The notes below the pieces were generated by a model that was not told where the DNA came from, did not search any database, and worked only from the letters and a program-made list of their open reading frames with translations. Shown in pieces: positions 1 to 10,835 of a stretch of 64,000 nucleotides of DNA; position 1 is the first letter of the stretch, and the number at the start of each line of letters is the position of its first letter. A program made the translations under genes and the position numbers. Source of the DNA: Azorinus chamasolen (Eukaryota; Mollusca; Bivalvia; Cardiida; Solecurtidae); assembly GCA_963576725.1 (NCBI GenBank), contig OY755242.1:21015315-21079314 (forward strand), written 5' to 3'.

Positions 1-231
1 AAGAATCAAAGTTACACTGGTAGTATCTGGATTAACGGGAATAGGACTAGTGTCGGATCACCCTGGACGTTTACCTATGGTGCCGCTCCTAATTTTGATA
101 ATTGGCACTCATCACAGCCTTCAAACAGGTCGTCAGAATTATGCAAGGTAGATGACTTTAGCTCCAATACGAGATATTGGTGTGACCGAGAATGCATAAA
201 CAAATACAACTTCGTTTGTCATATTAATTAA
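1..231 (+). CDS. C-type lectin copy A, 3' end only (partial at window edge)
   Basis: The frame is open from base 1 (the true start lies outside the window) to a TAA at 229-231, giving the last 76 residues of a C-type lectin domain. It matches the ends of the copies at 27701, 37953 and 52142: the WINGNRTSVG strand, the loop NWHSSQPSN, the ELCKV cysteine and the FVCH end. The position of the canonical EPN carbohydrate-specificity motif reads QPS, and the WND position reads WCD, adding a cysteine absent from its paralogues. An AATAAA at 248-253 could be the polyadenylation signal. It belongs to a secreted lectin family by comparison with the full copies. Ligand and calcium dependence cannot be told. 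The reading is secure for the visible part; whether the missing 5' part is intact is unknown. Confidence 0.85.
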   Translation, partial: KNQSYTGSIWINGNRTSVGSPWTFTYGAAPNFDNWHSSQPSNRSSELCKVDDFSSNTRYWCDRECINKYNFVCHIN

Positions 232-1148
232 CAGTTTACTATAAAATAATAAATTCTGAAGGGAGGTGATCCCCTGAGAGCAAAAATTGCAACGCAAAAA
301 GAGAAAAATGCAGACTCGGTTTTATTGAGTCTGTTCATGAACAGTAATTGAAAGTGCAACACTGCTCACGTCCCCTAGCACCGGCCTAAGCGGTATTCAA
401 TTTTCAGAACAAGAAGTACTGAAATTCATGATCTCAAAGGATCAGAAGGTATAACAACACTGAGAATGAAGTACGGGGCGACGTTTTACGGCCGCCACAC
501 AAGCACTTAACACATAGCCTTTTAATGCATTTGCAAACAAAGTGTTCTCTTTCTTTTGTATTCTTACTATTGTATAATTACTTATATGAATATTCATAGG
601 GAAATGACGGAAAAAGATACAGTAGGTGAAAAGGATACAGCGGTAACTAAGCTCAGAATAGGAATGGCGTTCAGTCAACCTAATAGCTAACAGTTGACCC
701 AATAGTCAAGTTATGTACAGTGGCAACCAAGTTCAGGATAGGAATAGCATTCAGCCAACCTATCAAGCTAACAGTTGACCAAGTAGTCAAATAAATGGAA
801 TGATTTTGTGTCAGCCCGTTTATTCTAATTTTATGATAATGATGAGCATGGCTCTGTATCAAGTTTGTTAAATTTAATGCAGATTATTCTAATTTATAAT
901 ATTGATGAGCATGACTTTCAGTCAACTTGTCTGTATCACTAGTTTGTTAATACAGTTTATGCGGTTCCTTCTGGTTTGTGATTTCATATCTATTGTATAC
1001 CTTTTTGCACATCTTTCATTGACCTGATAGACAATCATGTGGTTCCTTCCGGCTAGTGATTTCATATCTATTGTGTATCTATTGTATATCTGTCAAATGC
1101 CTGGATAGATAACCATGCGGTTCGTTCAGGTTAGTGATTTCATCAATA

Positions 1149-1219
1149 TGAAGCGCTTTTGAATGCACACATCCAGTGTGAAAAGAGCGCTATATAAATG
1201 TGGTATAATAATAATAATT
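1149..1219 (+). mobile_element. SINE/LINE-tail-like element ending GCGCTATATAAATG plus ATA repeats
   Basis: TGAAGCGCTTTTGAATGCAC ... AAAAGAGCGCTATATAAATG followed by a short ATA array. A tail of this type (GCGCTATATAAA plus a simple repeat) is common at retroelement 3' ends in animals. Other + strand copies are at 2475-2541, 18307-18378, 39358-39420, 40904-40974 and 53171-53240. Confidence 0.55.
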
Positions 1220-1329
1220 CAGTTATATATATCGTACCATGTTATTTTACGTATGTTGTACGGATAGTTTGTTTGACATATAAACATAGACAGATACATA
1301 TAGATTAAAAACCGATACAGAATAGTGTA

Positions 1330-1518
1330 CAGTAGAACCTCTCCTAGGCGGTAATCAAACAAAGGTCTAGTTCAGGGTATGGGAAACAGGTGGTAGCTCA
1401 ATGCATGTCACAAGTAAAGCAGTACTCTCCTATAGGACCTTTCTGCATTATTTTTAGCCCGTATTAAGCAACCACATGTGCCTAATAAATGAATGACCGC
1501 TTTAGACAGGGTATACTG
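1330..1518. mobile_element. CAGT-ended foldback MITE (TA flanks), unit 1
   Basis: Begins CAGTAGAACCTCTCCTAGGC and ends ACTG, with TA on both sides. The core carries the arms GGTGGTAGCTCAATGC and GCATTATTTTTAGCC. Equivalent elements: 39533-39725 in unit 2 and 53352 to about 53530 in unit 3. The TA duplication and CAG ends fit Tc1/mariner-pogo-type transposons (inference). Confidence 0.6.
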
Positions 1519-1808
1519 TACTCTTCAACTGGCTAGGATACTGTGCTCTTGTCCAACATTTCGCGTTCTGACTCGCACTTACAAACAGTTTAGTTCCAGA
1601 GGAGACACGAAATAATCCGGCGTCTTATCAGGATCCATTCTGTTTGAAACTCATTCAATAATTTCTAAATTTCACGAGATATAAATTTGAGCATGTTTCA
1701 TTAAGTCAAAGTTTGGTAAGTTGTGTGATAAACATATCATACAGAGTTGGAATAATATACAATAACACTCTCTTAACCGGGCAATCAAGTAAGTATAAAT
1801 ACCGGTGT

Positions 1809-1892
1809 GGATAATAATAATAATTATTATTATTCTAACACATATATATAGCGTTCTTTTCACACCGGATATGTACATTCAAAATCGCTTCA
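1809..1892 (-). mobile_element. GCGCTATATAAATG-tailed element, inverted
   Basis: Reverse-orientation copy: an (ATA/ATT)n array, then TATATATAGCGTTCTTTTCA, then ATCGCTTCA. It forms the inner right arm of the composite foldback. Equivalent in unit 2 at 39957-40030. Confidence 0.5.
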
Positions 1893-2474
1893 AATGGATG
1901 ACATCACTAACCGGAACGAACCGCATAATTATCTTTCCAGTCAATGAAAGATATACACTAGGTATGAAATCATTTGAAAAATCATTGAACCACACGATTG
2001 ACTGACTGAAAAGCATTGCATTTATATTACTATTGGTCGACTGTTAGCTTAATATGTTGACTGAAAGCCATTCCTATCCTGAGCTTAATTGCCACTGTAC
2101 ATGACTGTTGGGTCTTTCATCCTGCATTAAGCAGCCACTGGCTAAAGTATCTGGATTATTATGTACTAGAATTCCGGTGTAGAGGATTTTTACTGTACCA
2201 CTGTAGAATGTATATCTGAGAATACAGTGTTGTATGCCAAATATGTACCCAAGTCTGTTGGTTCTGGGTCATTACTGTGTTACGTACTGACACTGTGCAT
2301 AGAATGTAACATTCAAGATGTGTGTTTTTTTGTGATCAGAGAGCGGTGACACAATATAATAGAGCATACTATGACATTATTCTTATCTATATATAAGTAT
2401 TTAATATATTTTATTTTAAATGTTCTATAATTATGCATTGAATATACCCTGTTTTGTACATAAATGTATCTATG

Positions 2475-2541
2475 TGAAGCGCGTTTGAACGCACATATCC
2501 TGTGTGAAAAGAGTGCTATATAAATGTGGTATAATAATAAT
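2475..2541 (+). mobile_element. GCGCTATATAAATG-tailed element
   Basis: Second copy of the element at 1149, beginning TGAAGCGCGTTTGAACGCAC and ending in (ATA)n. Unit 2 has its equivalent at 40904-40974. Confidence 0.5.
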
Positions 2542-3164
2542 ACGGTATAGTCCCTGTAAAGGGACAACATGATGAAAGTATTTGTATATTAAAACAACAA
2601 GTGGTTACTGAATGCATGAAGACAGTGGTGCAGAACATTCAAAGACACCTTTATGGGGAACGCATCAGAGGAGTTTTATTTTATATGTCAAATGACAATG
2701 TTAGTAAAATGTTTTGCCTGTCCCCATATACAGTGTACAAATTGTGTTGTTGTTGATGGTGTCACTTTACGAACCTGCCACAAATCACGAGGCGAGTGCA
2801 TTTCTTTCACAGTGTTCACAATGTGCATATTTCAACCTGTAACATTAATAATAATTATGTTTGATTTAAACAGATCTGAAGACAGTTTTACACATTATAT
2901 TTCGGACCCGTTGAAAAATGCTGATGCCGAGTATCAAACAACTTAGATCCTGATTAGAAGTCGAGCTATTCGATGAGTTCATCTAGAACAAACTGTTTGC
3001 AAAAATAAGTGAGGCCACTCTTAGCATAATAAGAGGTAATGTGGTTTGTGCAATGAGTAAAAACAAATACCATTGAGGCCACACTTAGAATGATAAGGTG
3101 TAATGTGGTTTGTGCAAAGAGTAAGAAAGACTTTTCTTAAAACATGTTTAAGACTGTTTAAGCA

Positions 3165-3333
3165 GAATCTGTCTAAAGCGGCCATCAAACCAAGGTCTAA
3201 TTATGGGTCTGTAAGACAGGTGGTAGCTTAATTAAAGAGCTTTCTTCATTAAATTTGCCCTTCATCAAGCAACCATCTGCTTTGAAGACGTCTATGTACA
3301 TAAATGATTGACCGTTTAAGACAGGTTGTACTG
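3165..3333. mobile_element. CAGT-type foldback MITE, decayed
   Basis: Ends resemble TGTCTAAAGCGGCCA and TGACCGTTTAAGACAGG, with arms GGTGGTAGCTTAAT and GCCCTTCATCAAGCAACCA. The copies in units 2 and 3 keep the same arms; unit 3 (about 56822-57020) keeps a longer palindromic centre. Confidence 0.55.
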
Positions 3334-3489
3334 TATGTTGTGTACGAAAAATTGGTTTGTAAAAATATGCATATACATGTAGAAAACACTATGATAACGG
3401 ACTGTTTCTTCACATGCATTTAAATAAAAACACATCATTAGTATAACATATTGTTTTTGTTGCAATTCGAGACAGAGTGCAGAAAAATG

Positions 3490-3692
3490 CAGTAAACCCC
3501 CGCTAAACCGAATGTTAAATTTAGTATAATTATCGGTTTTGGAGATCGGTGGCAGCTTAATGCAGGGTGAAAGTCATGCAGAATGTTCCTCTGGGGACTT
3601 TCGGCATGACTTTCACCCTGCATAAAGCAGCCACCTGCTAAAGAGTATCTAAATATTTCTCTACTAGAATCACGGTTTAGAGGGGTTTACTG
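3490..3692. mobile_element. CAGTAAACCCCCGC foldback MITE
   Basis: Starts CAGTAAACCCCCGCTAAACC and ends GTTTAGAGGGGTTTACTG. The arms TGCAGGGTGAAAGTCATGC and GCATGACTTTCACCCTGCA are perfect complements around a short centre. The unit 2 copy is at about 41906-42107; unit 3 keeps only the left two thirds from about 57180. Confidence 0.7.
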
Positions 3693-4211
3693 CATATGAA
3701 GTCATTACTGCGCATTGGAAAACGCACAAATCAGTAATTTGCTCCAGCCTCTGGGTACAAAAGTTTTATGACATTGCAAACAGCGTCTCCAACGCTGCGA
3801 CTGACCTGGTTTGCCCTAATTCACTATCAACAGAGTATGTAGTAATTCACCATCTATCTTTGCACTTTAGCGTAAAGCTTGGTCAGTATAGACGTGATTT
3901 CTGATCTTGATCAACATTTTTGCAATGCAATAAGACACGTTTGCCTCAGATAACTATAAGGTTAAGTTTCCTTAATAAAACACAATACGCTGGATAACAT
4001 TTACTATTTATAACCATACCAACAAACATTTTTGTTTTTAATAATATATACTTTCTAAGTTTAACAGTATAATCGACCACTCAAAATTAGAATATTTCTT
4101 GATTTTAAAACAGGCTGTGGGTCAATGCAGGGTAAATATTATTGCAGAAAGTTCCTATAAAATGAATGCCCTTTCCTAGACTTATGTATAAAACAGCGGG
4201 TATTAGAAATA

Positions 4212-4518
4212 CAGTGCTCCCTCCCTACAACGGCCCTCTCAATAACGAGTCCCTCCTTACAACAACGCATGTCACTGTTTCCGAAACAACAAAGCTCCAG
4301 ACACAATTTTTTACCATCGCCTCAATCAAACCCTAAGTTGCGACCACTCTTTTGAATCGTCACTTTGTGACGATTCTAAAGAGTGGTCACAACATAGGGT
4401 TTGATTGAGGCATAACGGTTTTAGTTCTCGAAATACACCTTATCTGGGGATCTGCAAACAAGCTAATTATGTTAGATTTTCCCTCCCTATAACAACTCCC
4501 TCTGAACAACACATACAA
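4212..4518. mobile_element. CAGTGCTCCCTCCC foldback MITE, right end lost
   Basis: Same family as 15595-15955: left end CAGTGCTCCCTCCCTACAAC and a long central hairpin (ACCACTCTTT...AAAGAGTGGT), but the sequence breaks off at ACACATACAAT without the right inverted end. Unit 2 has the same truncated element at 42625-42944. Unit 3 lacks it and instead has a short junction near 57655. Confidence 0.75.
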
Positions 4519-4796
4519 TATGCAATATTACCTTGCATTATTTCATACGAGTAATATCCCTTTAAACATACCAGCAAACAGGATAGACCGTTTTCAGATT
4601 GTGATCAAATCGTTTGCGAGACCTGTTCAGGCAGATGACCTCTTAATGCTGAGTGAAAGTCGTGGGAAAAAAACTCCCAGAGGAGCTTTTACCCAACCCA
4701 ATCTGCACCAGTCTTTTAATTCTTTAACTTATAAAGATTAACATTATGAATTTGTGAAATGATCAATTCATGCATAAATATTTATTAAAAAATGTG

Positions 4797-4985
4797 TAAA
4801 AACCCGTTCCCTCATATTGGCGACTTTTGATGACACTGTAAACGTCATTTTGTGAAACCATTTTTATCACAATGGTTTCAAACTACAAAATTCTAAAAGT
4901 TTCCTTTTCTCTAGTTGATGCTCCTTTTCGATAGATTTATTCAAAGAGGTTGGATCTAAAAATAGTCTATAAGGTAATGGGTTAA
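4797..4985. mobile_element. piggyBac-like TTAA MITE, centre deleted
   Basis: Left end (mutated TTAA) AACCCGTTCCCTCATATTGG; right end GGTAATGGGTTAA. The unit 3 copy at 58015-58239 keeps the AGAGCATTTGCTCCTATAGG centre that is lost here. Confidence 0.65.
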
Positions 4986-5000
4986 AGACCGTTAATAATG

Positions 5001-5205
5001 CAGTAAAAACGTCAATACTACGAACACCCAAATACGTACAATAATTGATCTTTTACACAGGTGGAAGCCTAATGCAGGATGAAAGTCAAGCAGAAAGATA
5101 TTCTAGGAACTTTCTGTGTGAATTCCACTCTGCATTAAGCATCCGCCTGTCTACAAAGACATAAATTCATTACTAAAATCTTGTACAATCGAGGTTTTTT
5201 TTACT
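5001..5205. mobile_element. CAGTAAAAACG foldback MITE
   Basis: CAGTAAAAACG ... TTTTTTTACTG with arms GGTGGAAGCCTAATGCAGG and CTGCATTAAGCATCCGCC. It lies 15 bases after the TTAA element at 4797-4985. The unit 3 equivalent begins near 58255. Confidence 0.6.
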
Positions 5206-5956
5206 GCACTTCATTCACGTGCGCTGAGTAAAATCGAGCATTTACAGTCAAACTGGGCTTAAGCCATCAACACAGAAACTGACAAGGCAGATTACTGCTC
5301 AATGCAAGACCATATAACAATTGCAGTTTAGTGCTGGCTTAACCCTTAACTTCATATCGCGAGCTTAACTCAAATTAACTTAATAATAACTACATTCTTT
5401 AATATCTACAACAGTTTGTTAAATTTTTCTTCTTTTGTTCTGAATGCAATGGTTCCTTCATTTTAAATTGTCAAGCATTTTGGATCCTGATGAGAAGCCG
5501 AATTGCCCGGGGTCTCGCTTAGATCAGCATTGCTTTATCCTACAAATCATAGTGATATGATAATAGTTCTGTACAAGGTCATCCCTATATACTGATAGAG
5601 CAGATTCAGACTAGATATCTCTGTCTGATCAGGGTCTACTCTGTTTGCTTTGATAGCATTATAAATATATTTCTACACTATCTTATGGCGACACTCGTGT
5701 TTCATTTGTTATGATAATCATTTTATTAATAATCATCATGTCATAATTCTTAAATAGTAATGAAAATATAGACATGAAGCAGATTTTACTTGATCGATTG
5801 ACTGGTTTGGGATCTGTGATACGCTGGCACTTAATGGTTAATACATACTGCCAACAAACCATGAGAGAATGATTGCGATGATGACTTTGGCTAATCAGAA
5901 GTGCTACAACGTATACAAATGTATACATGCGTCATTCTGTTTAGAATTTGTTAGAA

Positions 5957-6054
5957 ATGGAAAAGTAGTAAAGTCAAGCAGGCAAAGCCACATGCAATAC
6001 GCAACCACCACCAAAACACCGATAGACAGCATTCATGACAAAACACCGATAGAC
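5957..6054. mobile_element. Short copy of the GGAAAAGTAGTAAAG insertion family
   Basis: Absent from the same position in units 2 (about 44095) and 3 (about 59205), which read straight through TTTGTTAGAACTAAT. The insert starts ATGGAAAAGTAGTAAAGTC and is flanked by AGAA on both sides, a possible 4-base target duplication. It shares its first roughly 75 bases with the 690-base insert at 62880-63569. Confidence 0.75.
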
Positions 6055-6414
6055 AGAACTAATATTCATGATGTCTATAGTTCTTGCATGATTATTCCTT
6101 GAGTAAAGTGTTAATCATTTCGACGAATCAAAATGTACATATAATTAACAATAATTATTGTAACATATCAGGGGTATTACATTTTCGGTATGATAGGGGT
6201 TTAATTCAAGAACCGTGACAGAGTAGAAAAGAATATGATGAAAAAAACGAACGCAGTATTCAACTAAAACACGTAAACGTTTCGACCATTAAGATACAAG
6301 TAGAAAGGAAAGCAATATTTGCCGCTTTATTCGTTTTTGTATTCTTTGAGAAGCAATAGAATACAAAGGTGGCGTTCCACAGTCTAACCCATGGTACCCT
6401 CGCCGGTCTGACAA

Positions 6415-6555
6415 AAGTTTTGCACATACTAAGCCGAGGTTTATGTTACGAAGCATTTTCATGTCATATATAGTATACCATGATTGGTTCCGGATGCCAT
6501 GTTATTAAACACCCTATGTATCCATAGAATGCAGGTCAGTAATTTGCACTATTAA
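6415..6555. other. 140-base segment inverted in unit 2 (unit 1 orientation)
   Basis: Reads TTTGCACATACTAAGCCGAG ... GGTCAGTAATTTGCAC here and in unit 3 (about 59565-59700), but as its reverse complement at about 44454-44592 in unit 2. Confidence 0.85.
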
Positions 6556-6956
6556 CAAAAACCGACAAAATATAGCAATGTGTAAAAAGGGCGCACGGAT
6601 ATACAAATATCAGTCACATGAAGAAATCACGTATTCATAACATGAATGAAAATACTCAATGAATAAAGAAGCGCGAGTCGGATGACCTTATGCAAGCGAT
6701 TAGGTAATCACGCCCATAACTGCGAATGGTCATTGTGACAATAAGCATGGTGGGAAACGGCTGAAGTGTCAGCTGCAACTGTATCAGTGTTAATGCCTTT
6801 CCTTATAGAAACCGAGCTTATTCGATATCAGATTGATACCATGCAAAGAATACTGCAGGGTCTACAACGCTTTGATTGGAAATGTTTTCAAGAGTAGAAA
6901 ATCTGGATGAAAGCTCGCAGATGACTATATAGAGGCAGCGTTAAGTTGGCTGCAAG

Positions 6957-9025
6957 TTCGCAGTTCGTTATGCGAACAACGAACTGCGAAATATTTCGCA
7001 GTTCGTTATTCGAATAACGGAATAGTTCACAGTTTGCAATTGGACTTACGGATAACGAAATGGTCATTAAAAGCTATAATTAGCAGTAATTATATTTGCA
7101 TTGTAGACATTGTGGAACCGATTCATCGTGGATGGTCGGGTCATTTTGCGGTTTTTCATTCGAACAAAAAACAGTTCGCGCTTCAATACCACACTATATT
7201 TAAGACACCGTAGACCCAAATCATATCTTGATCAAATCTTATACAGTAGAACCCCTCTAGTTCGACAACTTAATGAATACACAAGGGAGTCTTTGTAACC
7301 CAGGTTTAGATCCCCTGTACCGTTGCCAGCGCTTTATCTTGAAACAGACTATAGCATTGTTGAATTCCGCTTGCTATAGCACGTTTCATTACTTATACTT
7401 ATTTACCTGTATATGTCCATGGTTGGAAAGAGAGAGTGAACCGGTATGGGAGTGGCTGATATATGCGTGTGAGGATAATGTGGTTACTTTAGTCACGTGA
7501 CACGAATTAACGGGCAACATCTTCTTTAGCTCCCGCTCTCATTCTGGCTCTAACTCTTCTAGCGAAGGCATCTACTTATATAAAAGTTTACTTCACTACT
7601 TTAATTATTAAGCAGACTTCACATTCCGACCAGCTGACCCTATTTATCTATATACTTCTATTCGATTCTACATTATTGTTGGAGAATATACACAACGAAC
7701 TCCACTAGAATCTTGTCGTTATTTACAACCCTGGTTACATATTTATAAGCAGGTAGTTGCTTAATACAGGACGAAAGTAATGCAGATAGTTCCTCTAGAA
7801 GTTTTCTGCATTATATGTGTCCTGCATTAAGCTATCTACTGCATCTACCATCCATAATTATACCTCTTTTAGGTGGTCGCATTAGAGTAGTTTCAATGTT
7901 CAACTTTCCAATAACGAAACGAAATCATGTCAAAATAAGTTATAAACGCGCAGTGATGATGATATTCTAGACACTGTATACCCTACTCAGTGTGGATTCA
8001 AAGCTTCAATATAAAAACATGGGTCATTTCGCAGGTCGACGATCGAATAACGAAATATTTCGCAGTTCGCCATTTAAATAAAAACTATTTCACAGTTCAA
8101 CGAATAACGAAATGGTCAGAACAAGTTAAAAATGCGCAATGTTGATATTCTACAAACTGTAGACCCAAACCAATGTTGATTCAAAAGTTGTATATAAAAT
8201 AGGTTGCCATTTCTCAGTTCCACATTCGATAACGAAATAGTTCGCAGTTCAACCTCTGAATAACGAAATGGTCAAAGTAATTTATCAATATTCAATGATA
8301 ATTTATACCCTGTAGATCCCAATCATAGTGAATTCAAAGATTTATATATTAGTTCCAGAGCCATTTTGCAGTCCGTTATTCGAATAACGAAATATTTTGC
8401 AGTTCGTTATTCGAATAACGAAAATTATCAAAATAAGTTTAAAAAGAAAGCGCAAAGATAATATTTTAGACACTGTAGACACCAGTCATAGTAAACTCAA
8501 TTATTTATATATCAAATCTGGAGCCATTTCGCAGTTCGTTATTCGAATAACGAAATATTTAGCAGTTCAGCTTCCGAATAACGAAATGGCCAAATTTAGT
8601 TATAAATGCGCAATGATGATATTTTGGACAAACTAGAACACAGTCATAGAGTAATCAATGTTATATATACAACCAGCAGCAATTTTGCAGTTCGTTATTC
8701 GAAGAACGAAATATATCGCAGTTCAACCTGCGAATAACGAAATGGCCAAATTAAGTTATAAAGACACAGTGATGTTATTTTAGACACACTAGACCTCAGT
8801 CATGGTGGAATCAATGAGTTATGTATATAATCCGGGGCCATTTCGCATTTCGTTATTCGAATAACGAACTACGAAATGGCGCCTTTGAATCCACTATGAC
8901 TGGGGTGTAGTGTATCTTAAATATTATCATTGCGCATTAACAGCTGATTTTGGCCATTTTGTTATTCGGAGATTGAACTGCGAAATATTTCGTTATTCGA
9001 ATAACGAACTGCAAAATTGCTCCTG
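6957..9025. repeat. Tandem array of TTCGTTATTCGAATAACGAA palindromes, unit 1
   Basis: Repeats of about 150-180 bases. Each holds one or two palindromes of the type GCAGTTCGTTATTCGAATAA followed by CGAACTGC, then AACGAAATGGTCAAA, then an AT-rich spacer with GTAGACCCCAGTCATAGTGA. About seven direct units are visible, interrupted by a CAGT element and a solo LTR (7244-7898). The last unit (8870-9025) is inverted, so the array ends in a large foldback. There is no coding. The unit length is typical of satellite DNA, and the palindromes resemble a foldback transposon that expanded in tandem. Confidence 0.85.
7294..7739 (+). mobile_element. Solo LTR, 446 bp, unit 1
   Basis: Begins TGTAACCCAGG and ends CCCTGGTTACA, the TG...CA and short inverted ends of an LTR. 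It is flanked by TCTT and TATT, a one-mismatch 4-base duplication; related elements without it read TCTTTATAAGCAGG (37551). It contains TATATAAAA (7577-7585) as a likely promoter. It sits inside a CAGT-ended MITE (7244-7898). No internal retroelement coding is present. A Gypsy-type origin is plausible but unproven. Confidence 0.75.
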
Positions 9026-10423
9026 GTTGTATATATAACATTGATTACTTCGTACGCCAGAAATTATCGCAAGTTCCATAATATGACGATCGCAACTACA
9101 TGTTGAGCAACTTGTTTGACACACCAATTAACTAGTTCTCTTACAAGGGTCCAAACCGTTTGAAACAATAATCATGGGTGTAGAAGCAGAGAGGAAGTTT
9201 GTCAAAGCAAGTTACAAGTTGAAGAAAACGACACTATTCGTAAACGTTAATATAAGGCAGAAACTTCATCATTTGCCGTATGAATACTTATACAAGACGT
9301 ACTGATATAATAATATTAATTAGATGATTTTTTAAAATGGCATATGATTTAGGTCTATGTTATTCCATGAGCAAACAGACCAGACCCTGATCAGACGGCT
9401 CCACTAGGTGCCTTCTGGGCCCATGCTTATAAAACTTTTAGTTGAGTCTGAGTTCGTTGTCAAGTTTTAGATTGGTCAGATTTGAGCCTGTGGCCAAAGG
9501 CTCAAATCTGACAAATCAAAAGCTTGAGAACTCAAATCTGACCAATCAAAAGATTGAGACCCAGATCTGGGCCTACTGCCTTTGCAATAGCGTGAAAAGG
9601 TGGCTGTATAAGATAAAGGGTTGATTAGACAATCGGACAATATCAGAAATATTATGTGTCTTTAGAGGTACATCTAATATATACTAAGAGTTGCAAGTAA
9701 CCTGGCCGAAGACTGATTTTAAAGGATAAGTATTTTGATTCATCTGTATTGTTAAAGTATAAATACGCTGTCAGAGTAGATCGTGGCATGGCGTTGATGT
9801 GTAATAAGGTACAACACAACGTCCGACGTCCATATACATTTCGATTATACATAATACATTGGTACCATGAGACAAATATGTGATCATGTGGAATAACTCA
9901 TCAGTTTTCTTCAGCAGTATTCCTCAATGCGCCGATGTTTATATACAAATAACATTAATCAACAGTGTGAAGCTATGAGCTGGTGTTGTCTTCATTAACC
10001 AACTTCCTTGATGCATATACTATTTGTTGAACCGGGTGTGCAGCAAACATATATTCAGGTGTTTGAATAAAAGTGAATATATGTAAATATGTGTTTATTT
10101 GATACAAGAATAAATAGTATTAAAATTTAGATAATTAAACAGCTTTTATAATATTAATATATACATTTGTATTGATAAGCTTTAACATATATAAATAAAT
10201 AAATAAAAGAGGTTTGGTAAAGCAATGCCTAAATACACTCAACAACACTAGAGCTGTGCAAAGACTAGGGTCCTGCAAAGAAAGCAAATTACCCCCTTAA
10301 CGTGCCTACACTTGACAACACGTCAGTAGTTGATTCGGTGATGTGAATAAAGAGGTCATTATACATTGTTGAGTCCCGTACTGAAATCTATTGAACTCGT
10401 ACACTGACATGAAAAGCTAAATA
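9026..10423. other. Gene-free AT-rich stretch
   Basis: Apart from the hairpin element near 9360-9620 I see no gene. A minus-strand open frame at 9652-9852 is not kept in length in units 2 and 3. Runs of AAATAAATAAATAAAA lie near 10190. Confidence 0.55.
9422..9560. repeat. Foldback GCTTATAAAACTTTTAGTTG element, unit 1
   Basis: GCTTATAAAACTTTTAGTTG ... GATTGGTCAGATTTGAGCC followed by two reverse-complement pieces GGCTCAAATCTGAC and CAAATCTGACCAATC. It is inserted in the centre of a GATCAGACGG hairpin element. The same occurs at 47172-47303 and 61719-61850. Confidence 0.65.
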
Positions 10424-10627
10424 CAGTAAAACCTCTCTATAACGGCCACTAAATTACATCAATGATTTTGTGTTAAAGGCAGGTAGTTCCATAAAACAAG
10501 GTGAACGTAAAACAGAACGCTCCTATAGGAGCGTTCTGTTTTACATTCACCTTGCTTTAAGCAGCCACCTGCCCTATATACCAGCTAATTAACTGAAATT
10601 AGTGGTCGTTATAGAGAGGTTTTACTG
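10424..10627. mobile_element. CAGTAAAACCTCTCTATAAC palindromic MITE, complete
   Basis: A 204-base near-perfect palindrome: CAGTAAAACCTCTCTATAAC at the left, its complement ending GAGAGGTTTTACTG at the right, TA on both sides, and centre AACGCTCCTATAGGAGCGTT. The TA duplication plus CAG...CTG ends fit a Tc1/pogo-like DNA transposon derivative. Unit 2 copy 48169-48371; unit 3 copy interrupted by a 690-base insert. Confidence 0.8.
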
Positions 10628-10835
10628 TAGAAAGAAGCGAAGAAGAGTACAATATAGTTTTTGACGGATGTGTACGAGTCCAGAATATTAACCTCATTGT
10701 AGTAAGCGCATATTTTTACAGTAAGACCTCTTAAAAATGACCACCAAAAGAGGTCTTAATTATTTGTCGTAACATTGTCCTGAATCTTTATTGGCACCGA
10801 AGAGCTAAGCTGTGATTTTAAGAGGTTACGACGCT

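Larger units (their letters stand above)
635..2105. repeat. Composite large foldback with tandem units in its arms
   Basis: Left-arm pieces (ACAGTTGACC and GATAGGAATGGC twice at 640-780, GATGAGCATGGCT at 840-915, three GCGGTTCNTTCNGGTTAGTG units at 961-1145, GTGAAGCGC tail at 1149) reappear as reverse complements in reverse order at 1809-2105. A CAGT-ended MITE (1330-1518) sits between the arms. Unit 2 has the same structure at 38870-40525 with three copies of the ATACAGACAAGTGGACT piece; unit 3 has lost most of it. Confidence 0.75.
5206..6956. other. Gene-free AT-rich stretch
   Basis: Non-coding in all three units. It contains one hairpin element (AGATATCTCTGTCTGATCAG near 5610) and a 98-base insertion (5957-6054). 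A minus-strand open frame at 5683-5928 persists in the other units but differs by replacements and length as neutral DNA would. No gene is supported. Confidence 0.6.
1..10787 (+). repeat. Segmental duplication unit 1 (CTL tail plus about 10.7 kb downstream)
   Basis: Collinear with 38484-48530 and with 52673-63760, with insertions and deletions. Matching landmarks in order are the CTL 3' end, the GTGAAGCGC element, the MITE cluster at 3-5 kb, the TTCG palindrome array and the CAGT palindrome at 10424. Similarity stops near 10787, after CTGAATCT, where unit 1 enters DNA leading to the SDR gene while units 2 and 3 continue into AAACGCC. Apart from the CTL tail it holds no gene that I can support. 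Confidence 0.9.

Noticed and set aside
5683..5928. Minus-strand 81-codon frame present in all three units
   Set aside because: Length differs in unit 2 and replacements are spread as in neutral DNA; hydrophobic composition follows from AT richness.
6957..9025. CRISPR-like array because of regular palindromes
   Set aside because: Units are long, whole units are repeated rather than only spacers varying, and the genome is eukaryotic.
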